This document shows positions 15,189 through 21,775 of a stretch of 33,876 nt of DNA, in pieces. Position 1 is the first letter of the stretch. Each line of letters starts with the position of its first letter. Under the pieces are notes generated by a model. The model saw only the letters and a list, made by a program, of their open reading frames with translations. It did not search any database and was not told the origin of the DNA. The position numbers were made by a program, and so were the translations under genes. This DNA comes from Stercoripulliclostridium_A sp045535235 (lineage in GTDB: Bacteria; Bacillota; Clostridia; Christensenellales; DTU072): NCBI GenBank assembly GCA_045535235.1, contig JAZSLG010000035.1, positions 1 to 33,876 on the forward strand, written 5' to 3'.

Positions 15189-17375
15189 TTAATCTACACT
15201 TACGAATTTGTCGCGTAACGAGGGACATTGAGCGCTCCATTTGGCTTTGTATGCGTTTAATAGGGAGCCGTTTACGTAAACCTTAAAGTCTTTTGGCATC
15301 ATAGTGCCGTTAAAACTATTGGTTTCAAGTTGAGAAGCACTAAGATTATCGGTAGTAACGTCTTCGCCGGTTAGATATATGGCATCTAGCTTAGTACATT
15401 CCGCAAAAGCGTAGTTGGCAATATATTTTATGTTATTGGTAGCCTTAAAAGTTTGTAGCGTCGTATTAGTACTAAATGCGTAGGAGCAAATTTTCTCTAT
15501 AACCGGAACGTATCCTTTGGAAAGGCAATCGTTATCCAGTAACGTTTTTAGGTCGATTTCCGTTGCAGTGCCGGAGTAGGAATGTAGGACAAAATATTTT
15601 TCTTCCGAGCTATATTTTATGCCACCTAACGGGTCGTTGGCTTCCTTGGCTAAAGAGGGAGAGTAATATAAACCACCCTCATGCTTTACTAGAGGATAAC
15701 GCTCGTACATAAGCATACCGTTTATGACGGTGGGATATTGGGTGCGCTCGTATATTTTTTGGATGAGACTGAGGGAATACTTGGTCGCGGAATAATATCC
15801 TTCATCATCTTTTTCGGTGATTAAGAATGCGCGAGCGTAAGTTTCCGTCATGCCTTCGGGAACTACTATATCAACGTTAGGAGATAGACTTGCCGAGTTG
15901 CCTCCACCAAAAGCAGCGGTTCCGTACGTGGGAGGGTTGACTCCAATAAAGTATGCACAAGCTCCGCTAATATCGCTAAAAGCTTGACCGGCTACAGTTG
16001 CAGTAGATTGTTTAATATAGGTAGGCAAGGGCTTGGTGCCAACGCCAACGGGGCTAACGTATACTAACGCATTTCCAAGGTAGGTGGCTTTAGAGCCGTT
16101 TTTACCCTCAAAAGTAGTGGTTTCGCTATTTTCTTTTAACCAAGCAGTGGCATTTTTTTGTTCGTTTGAGAGCATACTACCAAACACGTAACTACCAAGT
16201 GAAATAATGGAGTCGGGGTTGGTTATGGTTTTAAGCGCGGTTGCTCCCCAAAAAGCTTGGTTATATATTGCCTTAATTCCGCTTAGATCTACACTTTCGA
16301 GCGCCGTGTAAGCAAAAGTATTTGCTTGGATAACCTCTAAAGAAGAGGGGAGTGATATTTCGCTTAAAGACTTACAAGAGTAGAATGCACTAGCACCTAT
16401 TTCGGTAATAGAGTTTGGAAGATTTATGGTGGTTAGAGCAGTACAACCGTAAAAACTTGAAGCACCTATTTTGTTTAGATTTTCTCCACCTATACTTACG
16501 GTTTTTAGAGACGTACATTCGCTAAAAGCAAATTCCTCTATTTCCAGTAATCCTTCGCCTAGTATGGTGACGCTTTCCAGCTTTGGCATTTTGTCAAAGG
16601 CATTGTTATTTATTATTTGATAGCACCCGGGGATTGTGACGGAAATAAGATTTTTGTTACCCGAAAAAGCACCGGAGGTTACCCCATATACAACTTTTCC
16701 GTTGGAATCGGTAGCGGGAAGTTCTGCAGTATCGTAAGGAATATGCGGGTACTCAAAACCGCTAACGTAGGTTTTGTCGTCCATGGTAGAAAATCTATAC
16801 GTAGGAGAGGCGTAACCCCAAAGCGCGTACAAATTTATATTATTACGTACAGGCGTATTAAAATCGTAGGGGGTGGTAAATTCTTTGTCAAGATACCAAC
16901 CAAAAAGTTTGTAACCCGGTCTTACCGGAGGAACCGGCTCGATTGCTAATTCGCCACTTGCTACTCTTTGTGCGCTTATTGCGGAGTACTCAGTAATAAA
17001 GTATACGCTATGCTTTCCGTCGTTAGTTTTATCGTCGTCGTTAGTGGCGTCGCGCATTAGGTGTACTATCAAGGTTGCGGTAGCCGTCATATCTCCGCTG
17101 GTTGCGGTGAGGGTTACCATTCCCTCTTTTAGTGCTATTATGGTGTCACCTTCAACTTTTGCAATAGTGGGATTGGAGACAGTCAATACGTAATCGTTAC
17201 CGCGCGGACGTGTAAATACCTCGGGAGTGACGGAGGGATTGTCATCGGAGAGATACAAATTGTAGGTGGTTTCGGTAAAATAAAGCTTACGCGTACCATC
17301 CGTACATGCAAAAACGCTCCCCAAAAGGAGTAAAATTACCATTGTTATGCAAATTAACGAGAGCAACTTTTTCAT
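15189..17375 (-). CDS. Surface lipoprotein with Big2, InlB-like repeat and BspA-type leucine-rich repeats
   Basis: A 728-residue protein. The signal peptide ends at VFAC (Cys24), a plausible though imperfect lipobox. A Big2-like Ig domain (about 28-105) is followed by an InlB B-repeat ending LYALWGY (about 118-187), then BspA-type LRR_5 repeats (about 225-420) of the pattern IGASAFYSCKSLSEISLPSS, a spacer region, and a second short LRR block (about 625-700). Such proteins usually sit on the cell surface and bind host or polymer ligands; the ligand here is unknown. It is the first gene of a four-gene operon. The ATG lies only seven bases after the -10 box, so the message appears leaderless. 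Confidence 0.88.
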   Translation of the reverse strand: MKKLLSLICITMVILLLLGSVFACTDGTRKLYFTETTYNLYLSDDNPSVTPEVFTRPRGNDYVLTVSNPTIAKVEGDTIIALKEGMVTLTATSGDMTATATLIVHLMRDATNDDDKTNDGKHSVYFITEYSAISAQRVASGELAIEPVPPVRPGYKLFGWYLDKEFTTPYDFNTPVRNNINLYALWGYASPTYRFSTMDDKTYVSGFEYPHIPYDTAELPATDSNGKVVYGVTSGAFSGNKNLISVTIPGCYQIINNNAFDKMPKLESVTILGEGLLEIEEFAFSECTSLKTVSIGGENLNKIGASSFYGCTALTTINLPNSITEIGASAFYSCKSLSEISLPSSLEVIQANTFAYTALESVDLSGIKAIYNQAFWGATALKTITNPDSIISLGSYVFGSMLSNEQKNATAWLKENSETTTFEGKNGSKATYLGNALVYVSPVGVGTKPLPTYIKQSTATVAGQAFSDISGACAYFIGVNPPTYGTAAFGGGNSASLSPNVDIVVPEGMTETYARAFLITEKDDEGYYSATKYSLSLIQKIYERTQYPTVINGMLMYERYPLVKHEGGLYYSPSLAKEANDPLGGIKYSSEEKYFVLHSYSGTATEIDLKTLLDNDCLSKGYVPVIEKICSYAFSTNTTLQTFKATNNIKYIANYAFAECTKLDAIYLTGEDVTTDNLSASQLETNSFNGTMMPKDFKVYVNGSLLNAYKAKWSAQCPSLRDKFVSVD

Positions 17376-17382
17376 TAGGGTG

Positions 17383-17411
17383 ATTATAACATAAATTACG
17401 CGCGTTTACAA
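17383..17411 (-). promoter_or_regulatory. Promoter of the LRR-lipoprotein operon (leaderless)
   Basis: On the minus strand TTGTAA (17411-17406), a 17-bp spacer ending in TGT, then TATAAT (17388-17383): an extended -10. Only seven bases (17382-17376) separate the -10 from the ATG, so transcription should start at or next to the start codon. No SD is present in those bases. Confidence 0.75.
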
Positions 17412-17473
17412 TAGTATTCACCTAAAATTCGCACAACCCTTTGGTAAATTATAGAAAATGTAAAAAATCCAAT

Positions 17474-17503
17474 TTTATGCATAAAAAGTGTTGCTTTATG
17501 CAT
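17474..17503 (+). promoter_or_regulatory. Putative operator: two TTTATGCAT boxes 21 bp apart
   Basis: TTTATGCAT occurs at 17474-17482 and 17495-17503. Each contains the palindrome ATGCAT, and the 21-bp period is two helical turns. The second copy covers the end of the -35 box and the spacer of the ABC importer promoter; the first lies just upstream. The layout suits a dimeric repressor. The boxes loosely resemble ARG-box halves, but the regulator is unknown. Confidence 0.45.
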
Positions 17504-17519
17504 TTGAATAGTCTATGAT
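17491..17519 (+). promoter_or_regulatory. SigA-type promoter of the amino-acid ABC importer
   Basis: TTGCTT (17491-17496), a 17-bp spacer containing TATGCAT, TATGAT (17514-17519), 45 bp before the ATG. Confidence 0.7.
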
Positions 17520-17564
17520 ATCGGCATATTACGTAAAAACAATACAAAACAAGGAGATTTGAAT

Positions 17565-18446
17565 ATGAAAAAAATCATTATATCCGTTTTATTAATAGCT
17601 GTTTTGGCAGTTGGCGCATTTGCACTTGTTGGCTGTAACAAGAATGAATGCAAAATAGGTGTTCAACAAGGAACGACTGGTGAATTATACGTTAAGGGGG
17701 ATGCAGACATGCTTCTTCCTGGTTATTCAAACATTGAGTGCATGTCCTATAGCAATGCTGGTCTAGCAGTTAAAGCAATGGAAGAAGGTCTTGTAAACTA
17801 TGTTATTATCGACAATGAACCTGCAAAACAACTCGTTGCTCAAAACTCCAACATCAAAATGATTGATATTGCTCTTACAACCGAAGAATATGCTTATGGC
17901 GTAGACAAGAATCAACCTGCTCTTCTCCAATCAGTAAATAGCATTATTGCAGAAATCAAAGCTGATGGTACTCTTGATGCTATCTTTGATAAATATGCAA
18001 GCTTAGAATATGATGACGACGGCAACGTTATTGCTGGTGACGAAGAAATCGTTGGTATTACTAGTGCACAAAAGAATGCTAGCAACGCGGCTGGTCAACT
18101 TGTTGTAGCAACTAACGCAGCATTTGCTCCCTACGAGTACAAGAAGGGTAACGCTTTCGTTGGTATCGATATGGAAATCGCAAAGATTATTGCTACTAAG
18201 CTAGGTCTTGAACTTGTTATCGAAGATATGGAATTCGATGCAGTTGTAACTTCTGTAGGTAAGAACAACGTTGATATCGCTATGGCAGGCTTGAGTGTAA
18301 CGGCTACTCGTAAGCAAGTTGTAAACTTTAGCGATGCATATTATCAAGGAGCATATCAAGTTCTTATCGTTATGAAAGACAACACCGAGTTTGATAACTG
18401 CACAACCAAGGCTGACATAGAAGCTATTCTTCAAGGAAAAAAATAA
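17565..18446 (+). CDS. Amino-acid ABC transporter substrate-binding lipoprotein, circularly permuted
   Basis: A 293-residue lipoprotein with lipobox LVGC (Cys24). All parts of a family-3 solute-binding protein are present but in swapped order. Residues 31-145 (IGVQQGTTGELY to DAIFDKYAS) are the part that normally forms the second lobe and C-terminal helices. Residues 179-293 (LVVATNAAFAPYEY to IEAILQGKK) are what normally follows the signal peptide. The C-terminal LQGKK would run straight into the N-terminal KIGVQQGTTG in an ordinary homologue. A linker (about 146-178) joins the old ends. The frame is intact and the permease gene starts directly after the stop. AAGGAGA (17551-17557) supports ATG 17565 over the TTG at 17559. 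The ligand is probably a polar or basic amino acid. Confidence 0.88.
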   Translation: MKKIIISVLLIAVLAVGAFALVGCNKNECKIGVQQGTTGELYVKGDADMLLPGYSNIECMSYSNAGLAVKAMEEGLVNYVIIDNEPAKQLVAQNSNIKMIDIALTTEEYAYGVDKNQPALLQSVNSIIAEIKADGTLDAIFDKYASLEYDDDGNVIAGDEEIVGITSAQKNASNAAGQLVVATNAAFAPYEYKKGNAFVGIDMEIAKIIATKLGLELVIEDMEFDAVVTSVGKNNVDIAMAGLSVTATRKQVVNFSDAYYQGAYQVLIVMKDNTEFDNCTTKADIEAILQGKK

Positions 18447-19265
18447 ATGAACAAAGCGTGGAATGTATTTTATGAGGATTTTATAACCTATAGAGGTTAT
18501 GAAACCGTTATAGAAGGCTTATTGAGAACCGTAGAAATTGCGGTTCTCGGTTTGCTTATAGGCATTGTTATAGGAACGCTTATAGCTATTGTTAGAGTTG
18601 TTCCAAAGTATAAAATTATGCCAAAATTTTTGGACAAGATCGCAAGTGTTTATGTGGGATTTTTCCGTGGCACGCCTATGGTTGTTCAATTGCTTTTGGG
18701 TTATTTCGTATTATTGCCAGCTTTGAATATCCCGGCAGATGGCGTTACTGTTGCAATAATTATTTTTGGATTAAATAGTGGCGCATATGTTTCGGAAATT
18801 ATGCGTAGTGGTATTCAGTCTGTTGACGTAGGACAGTTGGAAGCAGCAAGAGCGCTTGGCATGAGTTATTCTTCTGCTATGTTAAAAATCGTTATTCCAC
18901 AAGCGATAAAAAACATTCTCCCGACCCTAGGTAACGAATTTATTGTTTTAATTAAGGAAACTTCAGTTGTTAGCTTCATAGCAGTAGTGGACGTAACCAA
19001 AGCATTCCGTTCCATAGCAGATGCTAACTACGAATATATTATTCCTTATTTGATGCTAGCGCTAGTATATCTCGTACTTGTTGCAATAATCACTATTGGC
19101 ATTAAATTTATGGAAAAGAAACTACAAAAGAGTGATAGGGCAAATGGTGGAGAGAACGGAGAAGACAAAGAAGGTTTCATTAAGAAAATTGTTAATAAGA
19201 TAAAAGGGAAAAATGTCAGTGACGAAAAAGAAAACAATACTAATAAGGAGGCTACGGAAAAATGA
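18447..19265 (+). CDS. Amino-acid ABC transporter permease (HisM/GlnP family)
   Basis: A 272-residue membrane protein with about five membrane segments and the ABC-permease EAA loop (EAARALGMSYSSAMLKIVIP, about 132-151) that contacts the ATPase. FFRGTPMVVQL and GLNSGAYVSEIMRSGI are typical of polar amino-acid permeases. A single permease suggests a homodimer. The ATG follows the binding-protein stop without a gap, and its end overlaps the ATPase start by four bases (ATGA). The C-terminus adds a charged, low-complexity tail of about 45 residues (Lys, Glu, Asn, Gly), longer than usual. Confidence 0.92.
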   Translation: MNKAWNVFYEDFITYRGYETVIEGLLRTVEIAVLGLLIGIVIGTLIAIVRVVPKYKIMPKFLDKIASVYVGFFRGTPMVVQLLLGYFVLLPALNIPADGVTVAIIIFGLNSGAYVSEIMRSGIQSVDVGQLEAARALGMSYSSAMLKIVIPQAIKNILPTLGNEFIVLIKETSVVSFIAVVDVTKAFRSIADANYEYIIPYLMLALVYLVLVAIITIGIKFMEKKLQKSDRANGGENGEDKEGFIKKIVNKIKGKNVSDEKENNTNKEATEK

Positions 19266-20101
19266 TAGAAGTAATTAATCTTAACAAAAAATTCGGAAAT
19301 CTCCACGTATTGAAGGGTATAAGCACGACGATTAACGAGGGCGAAAAGGTTGCCATCATAGGACCGTCTGGCTCGGGCAAGTCAACCTTTTTAAGATGTC
19401 TTAACTGCATGGAAGATCCCACGGGTGGTTCCATAATATTCCAAGGAGAGGATCTTGCGGATATTAAAGTTGATATTAACAAGCACCGCGAAGACATTGG
19501 TATGGTTTTCCAACAATTTAATTTGTTTAATAATCTTACCGTTTTGGAAAATATAATGCTTGCTCCCATAAACATAGCCAAAAAGAAGATTCGTCGTAAC
19601 AGTCTTATTAAAATTGCGAATGAAATAATAAAATTTTATAATAAGGTTTTCAAAAAGGAAAAACCATTAAAAACATATTATGATGTGCCTAGCATTACAG
19701 AAGTAAAAGAACAAGCTAAAGAAAACGCGTTCAAACTATTAAAAAGAATTGGGTTAGAGGATAAAGCGGAAAAATATCCCTCAACACTTTCAGGTGGTCA
19801 AAAGCAAAGAGTTGCTATAGTTAGAGCTCTTGCCATGCATCCCAAAGTAATTTTGTTTGACGAGCCTACTTCGGCTCTTGACCCCGAAATGGTCGGCGAA
19901 GTTCTCGACCTAATAAAGGAACTAGCCGACGAAGGTATGACCATGGTTATAGTTACCCATGAAATGGGATTTGCAAAAGAAGTTGCAACTCGCGTAATGT
20001 TTATGGATGAGGGCATTATTGCCGAAGAGGGTACTCCCGAGGAGTTGTTTAATAATCCAAAGAGTCCCAGACTCCAAGAATTCCTTTCAAAGGTTTTGTA
20101 A
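19262..20101 (+). CDS. Amino-acid ABC transporter ATP-binding protein (GlnQ family) with helical insertion
   Basis: A 279-residue ATPase with Walker A GPSGSGKS (34-41), Q-loop Gln84, signature LSGGQKQR (176-183), Walker B VILFDE (196-201) and switch His233. It powers the permease and permuted binding protein encoded just upstream. Ordinary GlnQ-type proteins have about 240-250 residues. Here about 40 extra residues, basic and Lys/Asn/Tyr-rich (about 108-150), are inserted between the API segment and the LLKRIGL helix, in the helical subdomain that contacts the permease. The first AUG overlaps the permease stop, so translation is coupled. Confidence 0.92.
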   Translation: MIEVINLNKKFGNLHVLKGISTTINEGEKVAIIGPSGSGKSTFLRCLNCMEDPTGGSIIFQGEDLADIKVDINKHREDIGMVFQQFNLFNNLTVLENIMLAPINIAKKKIRRNSLIKIANEIIKFYNKVFKKEKPLKTYYDVPSITEVKEQAKENAFKLLKRIGLEDKAEKYPSTLSGGQKQRVAIVRALAMHPKVILFDEPTSALDPEMVGEVLDLIKELADEGMTMVIVTHEMGFAKEVATRVMFMDEGIIAEEGTPEELFNNPKSPRLQEFLSKVL

Positions 20102-20106
20102 AAGAA

Positions 20107-20137
20107 AAAGCGTCGCAATTAGCGACGCTTTATTTTT
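20107..20137. terminator. Bidirectional terminator between ABC importer and ProB-like gene
   Basis: AAAGCGTCGC (20107-20116) pairs with GCGACGCTTT (20122-20131), 5-nt loop. T-rich tails on both strands serve both convergent genes. Confidence 0.9.
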
Positions 20138-20146
20138 TGATATGGT

Positions 20147-20980
20147 TTATTTTAGGTCGATGCCTATTTTGGTGCAAGGCACTTTTTCGTTTAGAATATC
20201 GTTAATACCAAACTTACTGTTTGCAATATAAATAGTGGTACCCAGTTTTGCCGGTTCTTTTACGTACTCGAGCTTAGCGCGAGCGCCGTTAGCACCCTTT
20301 CTTGACGCACCGTCACAGTAGTTTTGGTAGTATTCTATGTGTTCGATAACCTCGTAGATATCCTTTCCGCTAATGGTTTTGACAAGGCTGTTTTTATCGT
20401 TCATATCGGTAAAGATTCCGTCTACACCCGAAAGGATAAGTAGGTTTTTAGGCTTAACCAAACAGGCGATTTGCGATGCAGTTTCGTCGTTATCTATGCA
20501 CTCTACGACCTTTTGAGATTTGGAGCGCAAAGATTGAATTTCCATTTTGCGGTTTTCTTCCGAGCAAACGGGGTCGTTATAATTAATGATTGGAATAGCA
20601 CCTTGCTTGGGGCAACGGAGAAGGGCATTTTTAAGATGTTCGCACTTCATAGCATCGTTAAAATGTTGATGCTCTACGAGGAATTGCCTGATGGAGTAAT
20701 TGGAGTTTACAAATCTACGATAGGTTTCTAGGAGAATGGATTGACCTTGCGCAGCGTAGTCGGTTTTAACGTCGTTGTAATCGCCTTTTAATTCCTTGCC
20801 GTTCCTATGGATATAGTCTAGTCTACCTATTTCCGTTGCACCCGAAGTAACCCAAAGATATCCGGGTTTGAGTTCTCTTGAAATACGCGCTATAACGTTG
20901 TAGTCGATGTCGTTGTTTTCCTTGTCAATGAGAGCCATGGAGCCGACTTTGCCAACGAGTTCGATGTCAAATTTAGTCAT
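20147..20980 (-). CDS. Amino-acid kinase family protein, divergent glutamate 5-kinase-like
   Basis: A 277-residue cytosolic kinase of the amino-acid kinase fold. Landmarks match ProB in order: KVGSMALI near the start (ProB has KVGSSLL), VTSGATEIG, the NYNDPVCSEENR segment, DNDETASQIACL (ProB: DNDxLSxxVA) and LLILSGVDGIFTD (ProB: LLTDVDGLY), ending with GARAKLEYV. ProB makes glutamyl 5-phosphate for proline synthesis. The match is loose, there is no PUA domain, and proA is not nearby, so it may be a paralogue with another substrate. AGGAG precedes the ATG. Confidence 0.65.
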   Translation of the reverse strand: MTKFDIELVGKVGSMALIDKENNDIDYNVIARISRELKPGYLWVTSGATEIGRLDYIHRNGKELKGDYNDVKTDYAAQGQSILLETYRRFVNSNYSIRQFLVEHQHFNDAMKCEHLKNALLRCPKQGAIPIINYNDPVCSEENRKMEIQSLRSKSQKVVECIDNDETASQIACLVKPKNLLILSGVDGIFTDMNDKNSLVKTISGKDIYEVIEHIEYYQNYCDGASRKGANGARAKLEYVKEPAKLGTTIYIANSKFGINDILNEKVPCTKIGIDLK

Positions 20981-21014
20981 GATATACTCCTAAATCTTCC
21001 TAATGCTTTTCTTA

Positions 21015-21043
21015 ATTATATATATAAGGTAGTTTGTTGTCAA
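21015..21043 (-). promoter_or_regulatory. SigA-type promoter of the ProB-like gene
   Basis: On the minus strand TTGACA (21043-21038), a 17-bp spacer, TATAAT (21020-21015). The -35 box overlaps the queH stop codon region. Confidence 0.85.
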
Positions 21044-21645
21044 TCTTTTCTTTTACTGAATACGCAACCGCAATAGTTTTGGCGGTATAGGTCATACTTT
21101 TTGGAAAGCTCAATCGACCTAAGGTAGCCTCCCTTTTTCTTAAAGTCAGTGGGGAGATACTTTGCCTTTCCTTCTTCTTGTAAGCTAATCCCAATGGCGT
21201 TAATAAGGTTGGCGTCTTTTAGTGGTGAAAGGGTGAGGGTGGTAGCAAAATAGTCGTAACTATCACTAGCTATTTCCTTTGTTTTTTGCAAGCGAAGAGT
21301 GAAGCACTCTTTGCACCTTAATCCACGTTCAGGTTCCTTTTCCAAGCCTTTTGAGCGCTCGAAGAACACATTATCGTCATAGCCCCCGTCTATAACGTTA
21401 AAGCCAAACTCGTGGGCAAGACGACGTAGTTCCGCTAGTCTTTTTTCATACTCTTCTTTTTCCGTAATATTAGGATTGTAGTAGAGAAGGGTAATATCAA
21501 ACGTGCTTGCAAGATATTCCAAAGGATAGCTTGCACAAGGCGCGCAACAAGCGTGCAAAAGAAGGCTAGGGGTTGTTCCTTGCTCTTGAGATCGTAAAAT
21601 GAGTTTGTCAAGCTCTGCTTGTGCGTTAAGGCCATTTGTATTCAT
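21040..21645 (-). CDS. queH: Epoxyqueuosine reductase QueH
   Basis: A 201-residue Fe-S enzyme of the last step of queuosine synthesis in tRNA, reducing epoxyqueuosine to queuosine (the non-cobalamin alternative to QueG). HACCAPC (31-37), RCKECF and the C-terminal NYCGC provide the family's conserved cysteines for an iron-sulfur cluster and redox pair. The ATG at 21645 is preferred: an upstream TTG at 21702 in frame lacks an SD and would span the promoter. A perfect extended -10 sits six bases before this ATG, so the message appears leaderless. No other queuosine genes are in the window. Confidence 0.9.
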   Translation of the reverse strand: MNTNGLNAQAELDKLILRSQEQGTTPSLLLHACCAPCASYPLEYLASTFDITLLYYNPNITEKEEYEKRLAELRRLAHEFGFNVIDGGYDDNVFFERSKGLEKEPERGLRCKECFTLRLQKTKEIASDSYDYFATTLTLSPLKDANLINAIGISLQEEGKAKYLPTDFKKKGGYLRSIELSKKYDLYRQNYCGCVFSKRKD

Positions 21646-21651
21646 ATTAGT

Positions 21652-21660
21652 ATTATAGCA
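21652..21660 (-). promoter_or_regulatory. Extended -10 promoter of queH (leaderless)
   Basis: On the minus strand TGC-TATAAT (21660-21652). No good -35 box lies 17 bp upstream; the TGn extension would compensate. Six bases separate it from the ATG, and no SD is present. Confidence 0.65.
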
Positions 21661-21711
21661 CAAAGTTGCAAAATAGTATAGGCTTTTTGCACGCGCACGC
21701 AAAATTGGCTA

Positions 21712-21740
21712 TTGCAAAATGGTAAAAAGTGGTATATGAT
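21712..21740 (+). promoter_or_regulatory. SigA-type promoter of the GH2 gene
   Basis: TTGCAA (21712-21717), a 17-bp spacer, TATGAT (21735-21740), 35 bp before the ATG. It is divergent from queH. Confidence 0.65.
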
Positions 21741-21775
21741 ATAAAATAGAGTTAAATTTATTTAGGAGATAGATT

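Noticed and set aside
17559..17564. TTG start for the binding protein gene
   Set aside because: It is two bases from the SD; the ATG at 17565 has a normal spacing.
17565..18446. Two tandem incomplete binding proteins or a broken gene
   Set aside because: Each half supplies exactly the part the other lacks, the frame is intact, and lipobox and operon context are normal, so one permuted domain is the better reading.
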